Shown: one piece after another, positions 1 to 5,783 of the stretch
Position numbering within the stretch: the stretch's first letter is position 1
How the letters are laid out: the number at the start of each line of letters is the position of its first letter
Assembly (NCBI GenBank): GCA_017882935.1
Contig: JADGOP010000166.1
Coordinates: 1 to 5,909, forward strand
Reading direction: 5' to 3'
Length of the DNA stretch: 5,909 nucleotides
DNA from: Actinomycetota bacterium
GTDB taxonomy: Bacteria; Actinomycetota; Acidimicrobiia; Acidimicrobiales; Iamiaceae
Program-made: the position numbers and the translations under genes
Notes under the pieces: generated by a model
Told to the model about the DNA's origin: nothing
Seen by the model: only the letters and a program-made list of their open reading frames with translations
Database searches by the model: none

Positions 1-329
1 TCGTGTTCTTCTGCTTCTTCTGGGCCTACGGCGTGGTGCCGCAGACCTGGATCCTCTACTCCGCGAACGAGCTGAAGATGAGCCCCGACCACCTCCTCAT
101 CGGGCACGGCGGCTCGCTGCTCGACGGTGGGCCCATCAAGTTCTCGCTCGGTGGCCTGGCCGACATCATCACCACGATGATCTACGGCTTCTACCTCACG
201 GCCTCCATCGCGCTGTTCATCATCTGGAACAAGCGTGGCAAGACGCAGGAAGAGGCGCGTCGCAAGCAGCTCGTCCGGGGTGGGGCCTCCGGTCGCCGGG
301 CGCTCGCCCGCCAGGGACAGTCGTCGTGA
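1..329 (+). CDS. C-terminal part of an unrecognised membrane protein, truncated by the window edge
   Basis: The frame is open from the first bases and ends at TGA 327-329. The GTG at position 3 is probably an internal valine codon, because it opens directly into a membrane helix with no visible ribosome binding site. Two hydrophobic stretches are visible in the 108 readable residues: about residues 1-19, rich in Phe and Trp (containing WAYGVVPQTW), and about 50-76. A polar loop with HLLIGHGG and LLDGG lies between them. The C-terminal 30 residues are strongly basic (KRGKTQEEARRKQ and several later Arg), which suggests a cytoplasmic tail. There is no haem-binding CXXCH and no iron-sulfur motif. 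It lies 35 bases before the cytochrome b gene in the same direction, so it is probably co-transcribed and may belong to the bc complex. I do not recognise the family. The function is unknown and the upstream part is missing. Confidence 0.75.
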   Translation, partial: VFFCFFWAYGVVPQTWILYSANELKMSPDHLLIGHGGSLLDGGPIKFSLGGLADIITTMIYGFYLTASIALFIIWNKRGKTQEEARRKQLVRGGASGRRALARQGQSS

Positions 330-350
330 TCCGCCCCCCGCAGGAAAGCT

Positions 351-356
351 AGGGAG
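351..356 (+). promoter_or_regulatory. Ribosome binding site of the cytochrome b gene
   Basis: AGGGAG lies eight bases before the GTG at 365 in the 35-base gap after the preceding stop codon. It supports the GTG start over the in-frame ATG at 377, which would be about 20 bases away. A second purine run (AGGAAAG) just upstream at 342-348 is too far to serve this start. Confidence 0.6.
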
Positions 357-364
357 TCGCCGCC

Positions 365-1144
365 GTGGCCAAGACCATGGACAACCCGAGCGTCGCCAAG
401 GAGAAGCTCGGCGAGCTCGACGACAAGATTCGCGGCTCGCAGGCCTGGAACTCGATCTTCCGGCCGGGCTCGATCTTCAAGCAGGGCTACCAGGACAGCC
501 CGCGCAACCGCTCGTACGTGATCATGAACAGCATCCTGTACCACCTCCACCCGGTGAAGGTGAAGCGGCATGCGGTGAAGGTCAGCTACACGCTCTGCCT
601 CGGTGGCATCAGCTTCTTCCTGTTCATCCTGCTCACGGTGACGGGCATCTTCCTGATGTTCTTCTACCGGCCCACCACCACGCAGGCCTGGAACAGCATC
701 TACCAGCTCAAGACCTCGGTCACCTTCGGGTTGCTGGTCAGAAACATGCACCGCTGGGCGGCGCACCTCATGGTGCTGTCGGTGTTCCTCCACATGGCCC
801 GGGTCTTCTACCACGGGGCCTACAAGCCGCCACGCGAGTTCAACTGGGTCATCGGCATCGTCCTGCTGCTGCTCACCCTGCTGCTCTCGTTCACCGGCTA
901 CCTGCTCCCGTGGGACCAGCTGTCCCTCTGGGCCGTCACGGTCGGAACCAACATGGCGGGCTACACCCCGGTCTTCGGCAACCAGGTGCGCTTCGTGCTC
1001 CTCGGTGGCAACGAGATCGGATCCAACACGCTCATCCGGTGGTACGTGCTGCACGTCCTGATGCTCCCCTTCGTGATCGTCATCTTCATGGCGGTCCACT
1101 TCTGGCGGGTGCGCAAGGACGGCGGCATCTCCGGGCCGCTGTAG
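365..1144 (+). CDS. qcrB: Cytochrome b, N-terminal (b6-type) subunit of the bc complex
   Basis: This is the haem-carrying half of cytochrome b, which oxidises and reduces quinone at the Qo and Qi sites within the membrane. The four b-haem ligands are clear: H129 and H143 in helix B (13 residues between them) and H230 and H245 in helix D (14 between). The 14-residue helix D spacing is the b6f and Firmicutes pattern. The Qo region shows GYLLPWDQLSLWAV (residues 178-191). C78 in TLCLGG aligns by eye with the haem ci cysteine of b6 (YCLGG), and the downstream YRPT (101-104) also matches b6. At 259 residues it is longer than the usual b6 of about 215. The excess is a polar N-terminal extension of about 50 residues. 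It stops after the fourth helix, and the C-terminal half is encoded by the next gene. The GTG start is chosen for its ribosome binding site. The symbol follows Bacillus usage; petB would be equally fair. Confidence 0.93.
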   Translation: MAKTMDNPSVAKEKLGELDDKIRGSQAWNSIFRPGSIFKQGYQDSPRNRSYVIMNSILYHLHPVKVKRHAVKVSYTLCLGGISFFLFILLTVTGIFLMFFYRPTTTQAWNSIYQLKTSVTFGLLVRNMHRWAAHLMVLSVFLHMARVFYHGAYKPPREFNWVIGIVLLLLTLLLSFTGYLLPWDQLSLWAVTVGTNMAGYTPVFGNQVRFVLLGGNEIGSNTLIRWYVLHVLMLPFVIVIFMAVHFWRVRKDGGISGPL

Positions 1145-1147
1145 GAG
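1143..1147 (+). promoter_or_regulatory. Ribosome binding site of the subunit IV gene, overlapping the preceding stop
   Basis: AGGAG starts inside the TAG stop codon of the cytochrome b gene and ends seven bases before the ATG at 1155. Placing the site within the stop codon favours translational coupling, so the two cytochrome b halves would be made in matched amounts. Confidence 0.6.
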
Positions 1148-1154
1148 TCGCGAC

Positions 1155-1763
1155 ATGACCGACATCCCCGACCACCTGCGCCAGCGGGCCGAAGACGCCC
1201 GCTACCGGGCCCAGGCAGGCGACACCCTCACCGACACCCTCGGCTCCGGCGACCTCGCCGTCGACGGGGGTGCCGACGAGCGCCTGCTCTCGGTCATCCG
1301 CGCGGGCTCCATCCAGGAGCTGCGCACACAGCCCACCGACAAGGTCAACGTGTGGCCGCACCTGCTCGTGGTCGAGTTCGTGGCGGCGCTGTGCGTGTTC
1401 ACCTTCGTCACGCTCTTCTCGATCTTCATGAACGCGCCGCTGCAGGAGCTCGCGAACCCCAACAAGACGCCGAACCCTGCCAAGGCGCCGTGGTACTTCG
1501 TGGGCCTGCAGGAGCTGCTCACCTACTTCAACCCCATGGTCGCCGGTGTGCTCGGCCCGGGCATGGCCGCCGCCGGCCTCATCGTGCTGCCCTACCTCGA
1601 CAAGAACCCCAGCACCCGTCCCGAGGATCGCAAGTTCGCGGTGTCGTTCTTCACGATCTTCCTCATGTTCTGGGCCGTCCTCGGCATCATCGGCGCCGTC
1701 TTCCGTGGCAAGGGGTTCCAATTCACCCTGCCGTGGAAGGACGGCCTCTTCTTCGACCTGTGA
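1155..1763 (+). CDS. Cytochrome b C-terminal half, subunit IV-like
   Basis: This gene supplies the membrane helices that complete cytochrome b and the second half of the Qo pocket, equivalent to PetD of b6f complexes. Three membrane segments are visible at about residues 66-92, 127-148 and 161-183, as in subunit IV. The ef-loop motif region reads NPAKAPWYFVGLQELL (107-122). The usual PEWY is APWY here (111-114), so the Qo glutamate is not at its normal place. The adjacent WYF..LQELL clearly identifies the family. The protein has 202 residues against about 160 for plant or cyanobacterial subunit IV. The difference is mainly a charged, soluble N-terminal stretch of about 62 residues without a recognisable domain. 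Unlike Bacillus QcrC, it is not fused to a cytochrome c domain. The ATG lies ten bases after the preceding stop. Confidence 0.92.
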   Translation: MTDIPDHLRQRAEDARYRAQAGDTLTDTLGSGDLAVDGGADERLLSVIRAGSIQELRTQPTDKVNVWPHLLVVEFVAALCVFTFVTLFSIFMNAPLQELANPNKTPNPAKAPWYFVGLQELLTYFNPMVAGVLGPGMAAAGLIVLPYLDKNPSTRPEDRKFAVSFFTIFLMFWAVLGIIGAVFRGKGFQFTLPWKDGLFFDL

Positions 1764-1765
1764 GG
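1762..1765 (+). promoter_or_regulatory. Ribosome binding site that sets the Rieske start
   Basis: GAGG begins in the TGA stop codon of the subunit IV gene and lies eight bases before the ATG at 1774. The Rieske frame stays open upstream to about 1546, but that stretch lies inside the subunit IV gene, encodes Ser/Arg/Pro-rich sequence typical of a shadow frame, and is not used. Confidence 0.5.
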
Positions 1766-1773
1766 CTCTTCGC

Positions 1774-2568
1774 ATGACCGCCCTCATCGTCATCGTCGTC
1801 ACCGTCCTGGTGGTTGCCGGCCTCGCGGCCAGCTTCTTCGCCGCGGGCCGGCGCGACACCACCAAGGCGGTCGGCAAGCTCAGCGGCGAGACCAGGTCGC
1901 GCGACCGCAACGCCCGCAAGGCCGCCTCGCAGGAGCTCGCCACCACCGGCGGCGCCGAGGTCGAGCCGTGGACGCCGCCCACCGCCATGGAGACGGGCAT
2001 GGCCCGCCGCCAGTTCCTCAACCGGGGCATCGTCGGCCTGCTGCTCATCGGCCCGCTCGGCGGCCTCGCCACCGGGCTCATCGCCTTCCTCTGGCCGTCG
2101 CTGTCGGGCGGCTTCGGCTCCAAGGTCACGCTCGGCAAGCTCGCCGACATCGACGCCAACATCACCAAGGGCAACGGCTTCTACTACGTGCCCGAAGGCA
2201 AGCTCTACGTCACCCGCTACCCGTCGAGCGCCCTGCCGAAGGCCAAGACGGTCTACGCACCGTCGGAGCTGACCGCCATGGAGGCCGGCTTCACCGTCCT
2301 CTACCAGAAGTGCGTCCACCTCGGTTGTCGCGTGCCGCCATGCCTCACCTCGCAGTGGTTCGAGTGCCCCTGCCACGGCTCGCAGTACAACCAGGCCGGT
2401 GAGAAGAAGGGCGGCCCGGCGCCCCGGGGCCTCGACCACTTCGCCACCGCCGTCGCCAACAACGTCCTCACCGCCGACACCGGCACCATCATCCTCGGCC
2501 CGCCGATCGGCACCGACACCACCGGCCAGGAAGCCGAAGGCCCCCACTGCATCTCCGGTGGCGAGTGA
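1774..2568 (+). CDS. qcrA: Rieske [2Fe-2S] iron-sulfur subunit of the bc complex
   Basis: The Rieske subunit takes the first electron from quinol at the Qo site and passes it to cytochrome c on the outer face of the membrane. Of its 264 residues, the cluster sites are C180-V-H182-L-G-C185 and C198-P-C200-H201-G-S. From the family, C180, H182, C198 and H201 bind the cluster, and C185 and C200 form the stabilising disulfide. A helix is visible at residues 3-24. It is followed by a charged loop of about 60 residues, then a twin-arginine motif RRQFL (78-82), a second helix (about 85-107) and the Rieske domain. This fits an N-terminus outside, a loop inside, and Tat export of the folded domain. 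Two further cysteines, C190 close to the cluster and C259 near the C-terminus, are not part of the standard set. The start ATG is chosen for its ribosome binding site and the hydrophobic segment directly after it. Symbol per common bc-complex usage. Confidence 0.95.
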   Translation: MTALIVIVVTVLVVAGLAASFFAAGRRDTTKAVGKLSGETRSRDRNARKAASQELATTGGAEVEPWTPPTAMETGMARRQFLNRGIVGLLLIGPLGGLATGLIAFLWPSLSGGFGSKVTLGKLADIDANITKGNGFYYVPEGKLYVTRYPSSALPKAKTVYAPSELTAMEAGFTVLYQKCVHLGCRVPPCLTSQWFECPCHGSQYNQAGEKKGGPAPRGLDHFATAVANNVLTADTGTIILGPPIGTDTTGQEAEGPHCISGGE

Positions 2569-2576
2569 TCGGAACC

Positions 2577-3734
2577 ATGACCTCCATGCACCTCATCGCC
2601 GCCACCACCGTCCAGACCTCGGTCGGCTACGTCCTGCTGTTCCTCGTGGCCGTCGCCGTCGTCGTCTACGGCCTCGCCAACTTCCGCTCGGGCAAGTCCG
2701 AGGTGGGCTCCGAGGTCGTGCTCGCGCCCAACCGCAAGCCCTACTACAACGACCAGGACATGGAGACCAAGCGGCTCGATCGCATGCTCACCATGGCGTT
2801 CGTGACGCTCGCCGCGATCTCGGTGATCCTGCCGCTGTACTGGCTCAACGAGCCCAGCCGCCAGGCCAACGCCCTGCGCGGCTACAACGCCAAGTTCATC
2901 GACTCGGGCAAGGCCATGTTCGGCAACAACGACGCCGTGGCGAACCCCGAGGGCCTCGGGTGTGCGCTGTGCCACGGCGCCAACGGCGCGGGCGGCGTGG
3001 CCCTGAAGTACACGCTCACCGACGCCGACGGCCGCTTCCTCCGCCAGGTCGACTGGCAGGCCCCGGCCCTCAACACCGTGTCCCTGCGCTACAACCGGGC
3101 GCAGATCCGCTACGTGCTCGTCTACGGCCGCCCGTTCTCGCCCATGCCGGCCTGGGGCGTCCTCGGCGGTGGCTCCCTCGACGACCAGCAGATCGAGAAC
3201 CTCGTCAGCTACCTCGAGAGCATCCAGATCTCGCCGCAGGCGGCACACGCCGAGGTCGTCAAGGGCCTCGCGCTCGAGAAGGCTGCGGCCATCAAGGCCG
3301 GCCACCCGTACAAGTCCGACGGCGAGGCGCTGTTCAACCTCGGCTACTACTCCGACTTCGCCGGTGGCGCCTACTCGTGCGGCCGTTGCCACACGCAGGG
3401 CTGGTCCTACGGCGACAAGACCAACGACGGCTCGGGTGCCTTCGGCCCCAACCTCAGCGCGGTCACCCAGCAGTTCCCCGGCGCGGTGCTCGGCGTCAAC
3501 CAGCAGATCGACTTCGTGTGCCAGGGGTCCGAGCAGGGCAAGCAGTACGGCGTCCACGGACAGGGCAGCGGCCGCATGCCGGCGTTCTGCCAGAAGCCGG
3601 CGTACAACCCCGACACCGACCCGGCAGCCAGCCAGCCCGACGTCCCCAAGACCGATCAGGGCGATCCGGGCTCGGGCATGATGACCCGCGAACAGGTGCG
3701 CCAGATCGTCGCCTACGAGCGAGGCCTCGGATGA
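2577..3734 (+). CDS. qcrC: Membrane-anchored dihaem cytochrome c of the bc complex
   Basis: This is the likely electron acceptor from the Rieske cluster, passing electrons on to a terminal oxidase on the outer face of the membrane. Numbered from the ATG at 2577 (385 residues), there are two c-type haem sites: C129-A-L-C132-H133 and C268-G-R-C271-H272. Each has a plausible distal methionine: M190 in SPMPAWG and M334 in GRMPAF. Two helices precede the haem domains at about residues 18-36 and 70-90, with a charged loop between, so the haems should lie outside. There is no C-terminal helix, unlike Streptomyces and Mycobacterium QcrC, which carry their anchor at the C-terminus. Two extra cysteines, C315 and C338, flank M334. 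The start is uncertain: a GTG at 2565 would overlap the Rieske stop by four bases (GTGA) and add four residues. The ATG is preferred by codon type. The upstream purines are weak for both. Confidence 0.9.
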   Translation: MTSMHLIAATTVQTSVGYVLLFLVAVAVVVYGLANFRSGKSEVGSEVVLAPNRKPYYNDQDMETKRLDRMLTMAFVTLAAISVILPLYWLNEPSRQANALRGYNAKFIDSGKAMFGNNDAVANPEGLGCALCHGANGAGGVALKYTLTDADGRFLRQVDWQAPALNTVSLRYNRAQIRYVLVYGRPFSPMPAWGVLGGGSLDDQQIENLVSYLESIQISPQAAHAEVVKGLALEKAAAIKAGHPYKSDGEALFNLGYYSDFAGGAYSCGRCHTQGWSYGDKTNDGSGAFGPNLSAVTQQFPGAVLGVNQQIDFVCQGSEQGKQYGVHGQGSGRMPAFCQKPAYNPDTDPAASQPDVPKTDQGDPGSGMMTREQVRQIVAYERGLG

Positions 3735-3763
3735 GCCCCACCAGCACGCCTCGCCACCCCCAC

Positions 3764-3768
3764 AGGAG
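3764..3768 (+). promoter_or_regulatory. Ribosome binding site of the 311-residue membrane protein gene
   Basis: AGGAG lies 11 bases before the ATG at 3780, at the long end of the usual spacing, inside the 45-base gap between the cytochrome c gene and the next gene. GAAG at 3774-3777 is too close to act alone. The gap has no evident hairpin or T-run, so no terminator is supported. Confidence 0.45.
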
Positions 3769-3779
3769 CAACTGAAGCC

Positions 3780-4715
3780 ATGTTCCACGCGCTCTTGGCC
3801 CTCTCCTGGAACCCGGGCATCCGCGGCGTCCTCGACGTCGTCATCGCCGTCGCGGTGCTGTGCGGCACCCCGCTGCTGCTCCTCATCACCAACAACGGTG
3901 CGCGCCTCGGCTTCCACCTGGCGGTCACCGGCCTGTTCGGCTGGCTCACCCTCATGTTCCTGTTCTGGGTGATCTTCGGCATCGGCTTCAAGGGGCCCGC
4001 CCCGGCCTGGCGGGTCATCGAGGTCAGCACCGACACGCCCAACGCGCTGCACGCCGTCGCGCACAACGTGCCCCAGCCGGGCACGCTGCCAGCGCCCGCC
4101 AGCTACCTCAAGACCGACCCCAAGGTGCACGCCGCGCTCGCCGCGCAGCCGAAGACGCCGACGCTGGGCGACGTGGTGGCCGCCAACCCGGAGATCGCCA
4201 CCGAGCTGAGCGACAAGCTCAACGGCTGGCGCATCGTGTCCACCTCGAACGCCGTCTCGGGCGACGCGGGGGCCACGGCGACCACCTACCTCATCGCCAA
4301 CGGCGTGGGCACCCCGCTCAAGGCCGACGGCTTCGTGCTCGGCGCCATCTTCGACAGGGGCGGCAAGCCCACGCGCACCAACCAGTCCCTCGTCGGGCGC
4401 ATCGCGTACCGCGCCGAGAAGCTCGGCATGTGGCTCACGGGCAACAACCCCACCCACTACGCCGTGCAGCAGGCCTACCTCACCCTGCCGCAGACCATCC
4501 TGCCGGGCCAGCCGCCGCCGACGCCGCAGCTCGACCCGGCGCAGCCGGTGGTCAACGTCATCATGGTGCGCAACAACGGCGCCACCCGCCTGCCCGGCAC
4601 CGCGCTGTTCTTCTTCAGCCTGGTGATCTTCTCGATCCTCGCCTACCAGCTCCACCGCCGCGACAAGGCCGCCATGGCCGCCCGCGCCGCGGCCGCGAGC
4701 GCCAAGGGAGCGTGA
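3780..4715 (+). CDS. Unrecognised three-helix membrane protein between the bc and nuo genes
   Basis: I do not recognise this 311-residue protein. Two helices near the N-terminus (about residues 16-37 and 45-68) are separated by a short polar turn, and one more helix lies near the C-terminus (about 272-292). The tail after it is basic and Ala-rich (HRRDKAAMAARAAAA), which suggests a cytoplasmic end. The roughly 200 residues between helices 2 and 3 would then lie outside the membrane. This domain contains FKGPAPAW (70-77), a central LNGWRIVSTSN (147-157), and a Pro/Gln-rich stretch (242-256) before an apparent beta-rich segment (VVNVIMVRNNG, 257-267). It has no CXXCH, and its only cysteine, C28, lies in the first helix, so it is unlikely to bind a c-haem or iron-sulfur cluster. 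Its place directly after the bc genes and four bases before nuoA suggests a respiratory role, perhaps as a bc accessory subunit or assembly factor. That is inference from position only. Composition matches its neighbours. Confidence 0.85.
   Translation: MFHALLALSWNPGIRGVLDVVIAVAVLCGTPLLLLITNNGARLGFHLAVTGLFGWLTLMFLFWVIFGIGFKGPAPAWRVIEVSTDTPNALHAVAHNVPQPGTLPAPASYLKTDPKVHAALAAQPKTPTLGDVVAANPEIATELSDKLNGWRIVSTSNAVSGDAGATATTYLIANGVGTPLKADGFVLGAIFDRGGKPTRTNQSLVGRIAYRAEKLGMWLTGNNPTHYAVQQAYLTLPQTILPGQPPPTPQLDPAQPVVNVIMVRNNGATRLPGTALFFFSLVIFSILAYQLHRRDKAAMAARAAAASAKGA
4704..4710 (+). promoter_or_regulatory. Ribosome binding site of nuoA inside the preceding gene
   Basis: AAGGGAG lies in the last codons of the preceding membrane protein gene and nine bases before the nuoA ATG at 4720. 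This physically ties nuoA translation to the upstream gene and argues against a separate nuo promoter at this junction. Confidence 0.55.
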
Positions 4716-4719
4716 CCCG

Positions 4720-5190
4720 ATGGCTCAGTACCTGCCCATCGTCTTCATGATCGTGCTGGCAGCGCTGTTCGCAGCCGGAAGCTTCATCGCCTCCGGCATC
4801 CTGGCCCCGAAGCGGTCGTCGCCCGAGAAGTCGGCGCCGTACGAATGCGGCATCATCCCGAGCCAGCAGCCGCCGGAGCGCTTCCCGGTGCGCTTCTACC
4901 TGGTGGCGATGATCTTCATCGTCTTCGACGTGGAAGTCATCTTCCTCTACCCCTACGTCGTGAACTACCAGGCGCTCGGTGCCTTCGGGCTCGTCGAGAT
5001 GATCGTCTTCTCCCTCGCGGTCGTCTCCTGCCTGGTGTTCCTCATCGCCCACGGCGCGCTCGACTGGGGCCCGCTCAAGAAGGACGACGTCGTGGCGCAG
5101 CGCAGCCCCAGCCGCACGGCCGCCAACACCATCCGGCGCGTCGGCCTCGAGGGCCGCGACCCGCGCGACACCCACGAGGAGGCCGCCTGA
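4720..5190 (+). CDS. nuoA: NADH-quinone oxidoreductase subunit A
   Basis: NuoA is a small membrane subunit of complex I at the junction between the membrane arm and the quinone site. The family signature is plain: YECGI (41-45) in the first loop, then [19 protein letters not shown] (54-72) with the conserved acidic pair D70 and E72, and FLYP after it. Three helices are visible at about residues 5-28, 58-80 and 88-111. At 156 residues it is somewhat longer than many NuoA proteins. The excess is a charged C-terminal tail from about residue 118 ([16 protein letters not shown]) with no recognisable motif. The start ATG lies four bases after the preceding stop and nine after a good ribosome binding site. 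The gene ends in TGATG, so its stop overlaps the nuoB start by one base. It begins the nuo gene order A-B-C. Confidence 0.96.
   Translation: MAQYLPIVFMIVLAALFAAGSFIASGILAPKRSSPEKSAPYECGIIPSQQPPERFPVRFYLVAMIFIVFDVEVIFLYPYVVNYQALGAFGLVEMIVFSLAVVSCLVFLIAHGALDWGPLKKDDVVAQRSPSRTAANTIRRVGLEGRDPRDTHEEAA
5176..5182 (+). promoter_or_regulatory. Strong ribosome binding site of nuoB
   Basis: GAGGAGG is the best Shine-Dalgarno match in the window. It sits in the last codons of nuoA, seven bases before the nuoB ATG at 5190, and fixes that start within a frame that otherwise stays open upstream to about 4845. Confidence 0.7.
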
Positions 5191-5780
5191 TGGGCCTCAT
5201 CGAGAACGTCAAGAACGAGGGCTTCGCCGGCCTCGAGGAGAACTTCCTCACCGCCAAGCTCGAGGACCTGGTGCGCTGGGCCCGGTTCCGCTCCAACTGG
5301 GGCGCCACCTTCGGCCTGGCCTGCTGCGCCATCGAGATGATGGGCGCCGGCGGCCCGCACTACGACCTCGCCCGCTTCGGCATGGAGGTCTTCCGGGCCT
5401 CCCCGCGCCAGGCCGACCTCATGATCGTCGCCGGTCGGGTCTCGCAGAAGATGGCCCCGGTGCTTCGTCAGGTCTACGACCAGATGGCCGAGCCCAAGTG
5501 GGTCATCTCGATGGGCGTGTGCGCCTCCACCGGCGGCATGTTCAACAACTACGCCATCGTCCAGGGCGTCGACCAGGTGGTCCCCGTCGACGTCTACGCG
5601 CCGGGCTGCCCACCCAGCCCCGAGACGCTGATCCACTCGATCATGACGCTGCACGGGCTCATCCAGTCCGACAACATCCTCAACCGCCGCGCGGCCAACA
5701 AGGGCGGCGCCGGTGTGGTCATCGAGGCGCAGCCGCACGAGCACGAGACACCGGTGACGCTCGCCGGTGCCCGGAGCTAG
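5190..5780 (+). CDS. nuoB: NADH-quinone oxidoreductase subunit B, N2 cluster protein
   Basis: NuoB is a peripheral-arm subunit of complex I. It holds iron-sulfur cluster N2, the last in the chain, which reduces quinone at the interface with NuoD. All four cluster ligands are present in 196 residues: the adjacent pair C45 and C46 in [10 protein letters not shown]111 in MGVCASTGG and C140 in APGCPPSPE. Other conserved blocks are [19 protein letters not shown] (62-80) and [13 protein letters not shown] (127-139). The length is close to the usual size for the family. The last 20 or so residues (from about 175) are polar and likely variable. The start ATG overlaps the nuoA stop by one base and follows a strong ribosome binding site. 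No defect is visible, so a functional complex I is expected if the downstream genes are intact. Confidence 0.98.
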   Translation: MGLIENVKNEGFAGLEENFLTAKLEDLVRWARFRSNWGATFGLACCAIEMMGAGGPHYDLARFGMEVFRASPRQADLMIVAGRVSQKMAPVLRQVYDQMAEPKWVISMGVCASTGGMFNNYAIVQGVDQVVPVDVYAPGCPPSPETLIHSIMTLHGLIQSDNILNRRAANKGGAGVVIEAQPHEHETPVTLAGARS

Positions 5781-5783
5781 GGC

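Noticed and set aside
330..364. A promoter or terminator before cytochrome b
   Set aside because: The 35-base gap is too short and shows only ribosome-binding purines and a C-run. There is no hairpin with a T-run and no -10/-35 pair that I could support.
191..1165. A 324-codon minus-strand frame across cytochrome b
   Set aside because: It is antisense to a gene with all four haem histidines, and its product is His/Glu/Asp/Arg-rich without domains. It is a GC-skew shadow.
1546..1773. An upstream extension of the Rieske frame
   Set aside because: It lies within the subunit IV gene in another frame, is Ser/Arg/Pro-rich, and the ATG at 1774 has a ribosome binding site and leads straight into a helix.
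2301..4655. A 784-codon open frame on the minus strand covering the Rieske, cytochrome c and unknown membrane protein genes
   Set aside because: The plus-strand genes have clear motifs. The antisense product is a low-complexity Gly/Val/Glu/Arg/His-rich sequence, as expected when a GC-rich gene is read backwards in the codon-aligned frame. Length alone is not evidence here.
4845..5189. An upstream extension of the nuoB frame
   Set aside because: It overlaps nuoA, reads as Arg/Pro/Leu-rich sequence, and the strong ribosome binding site at 5176-5182 points to the ATG at 5190.
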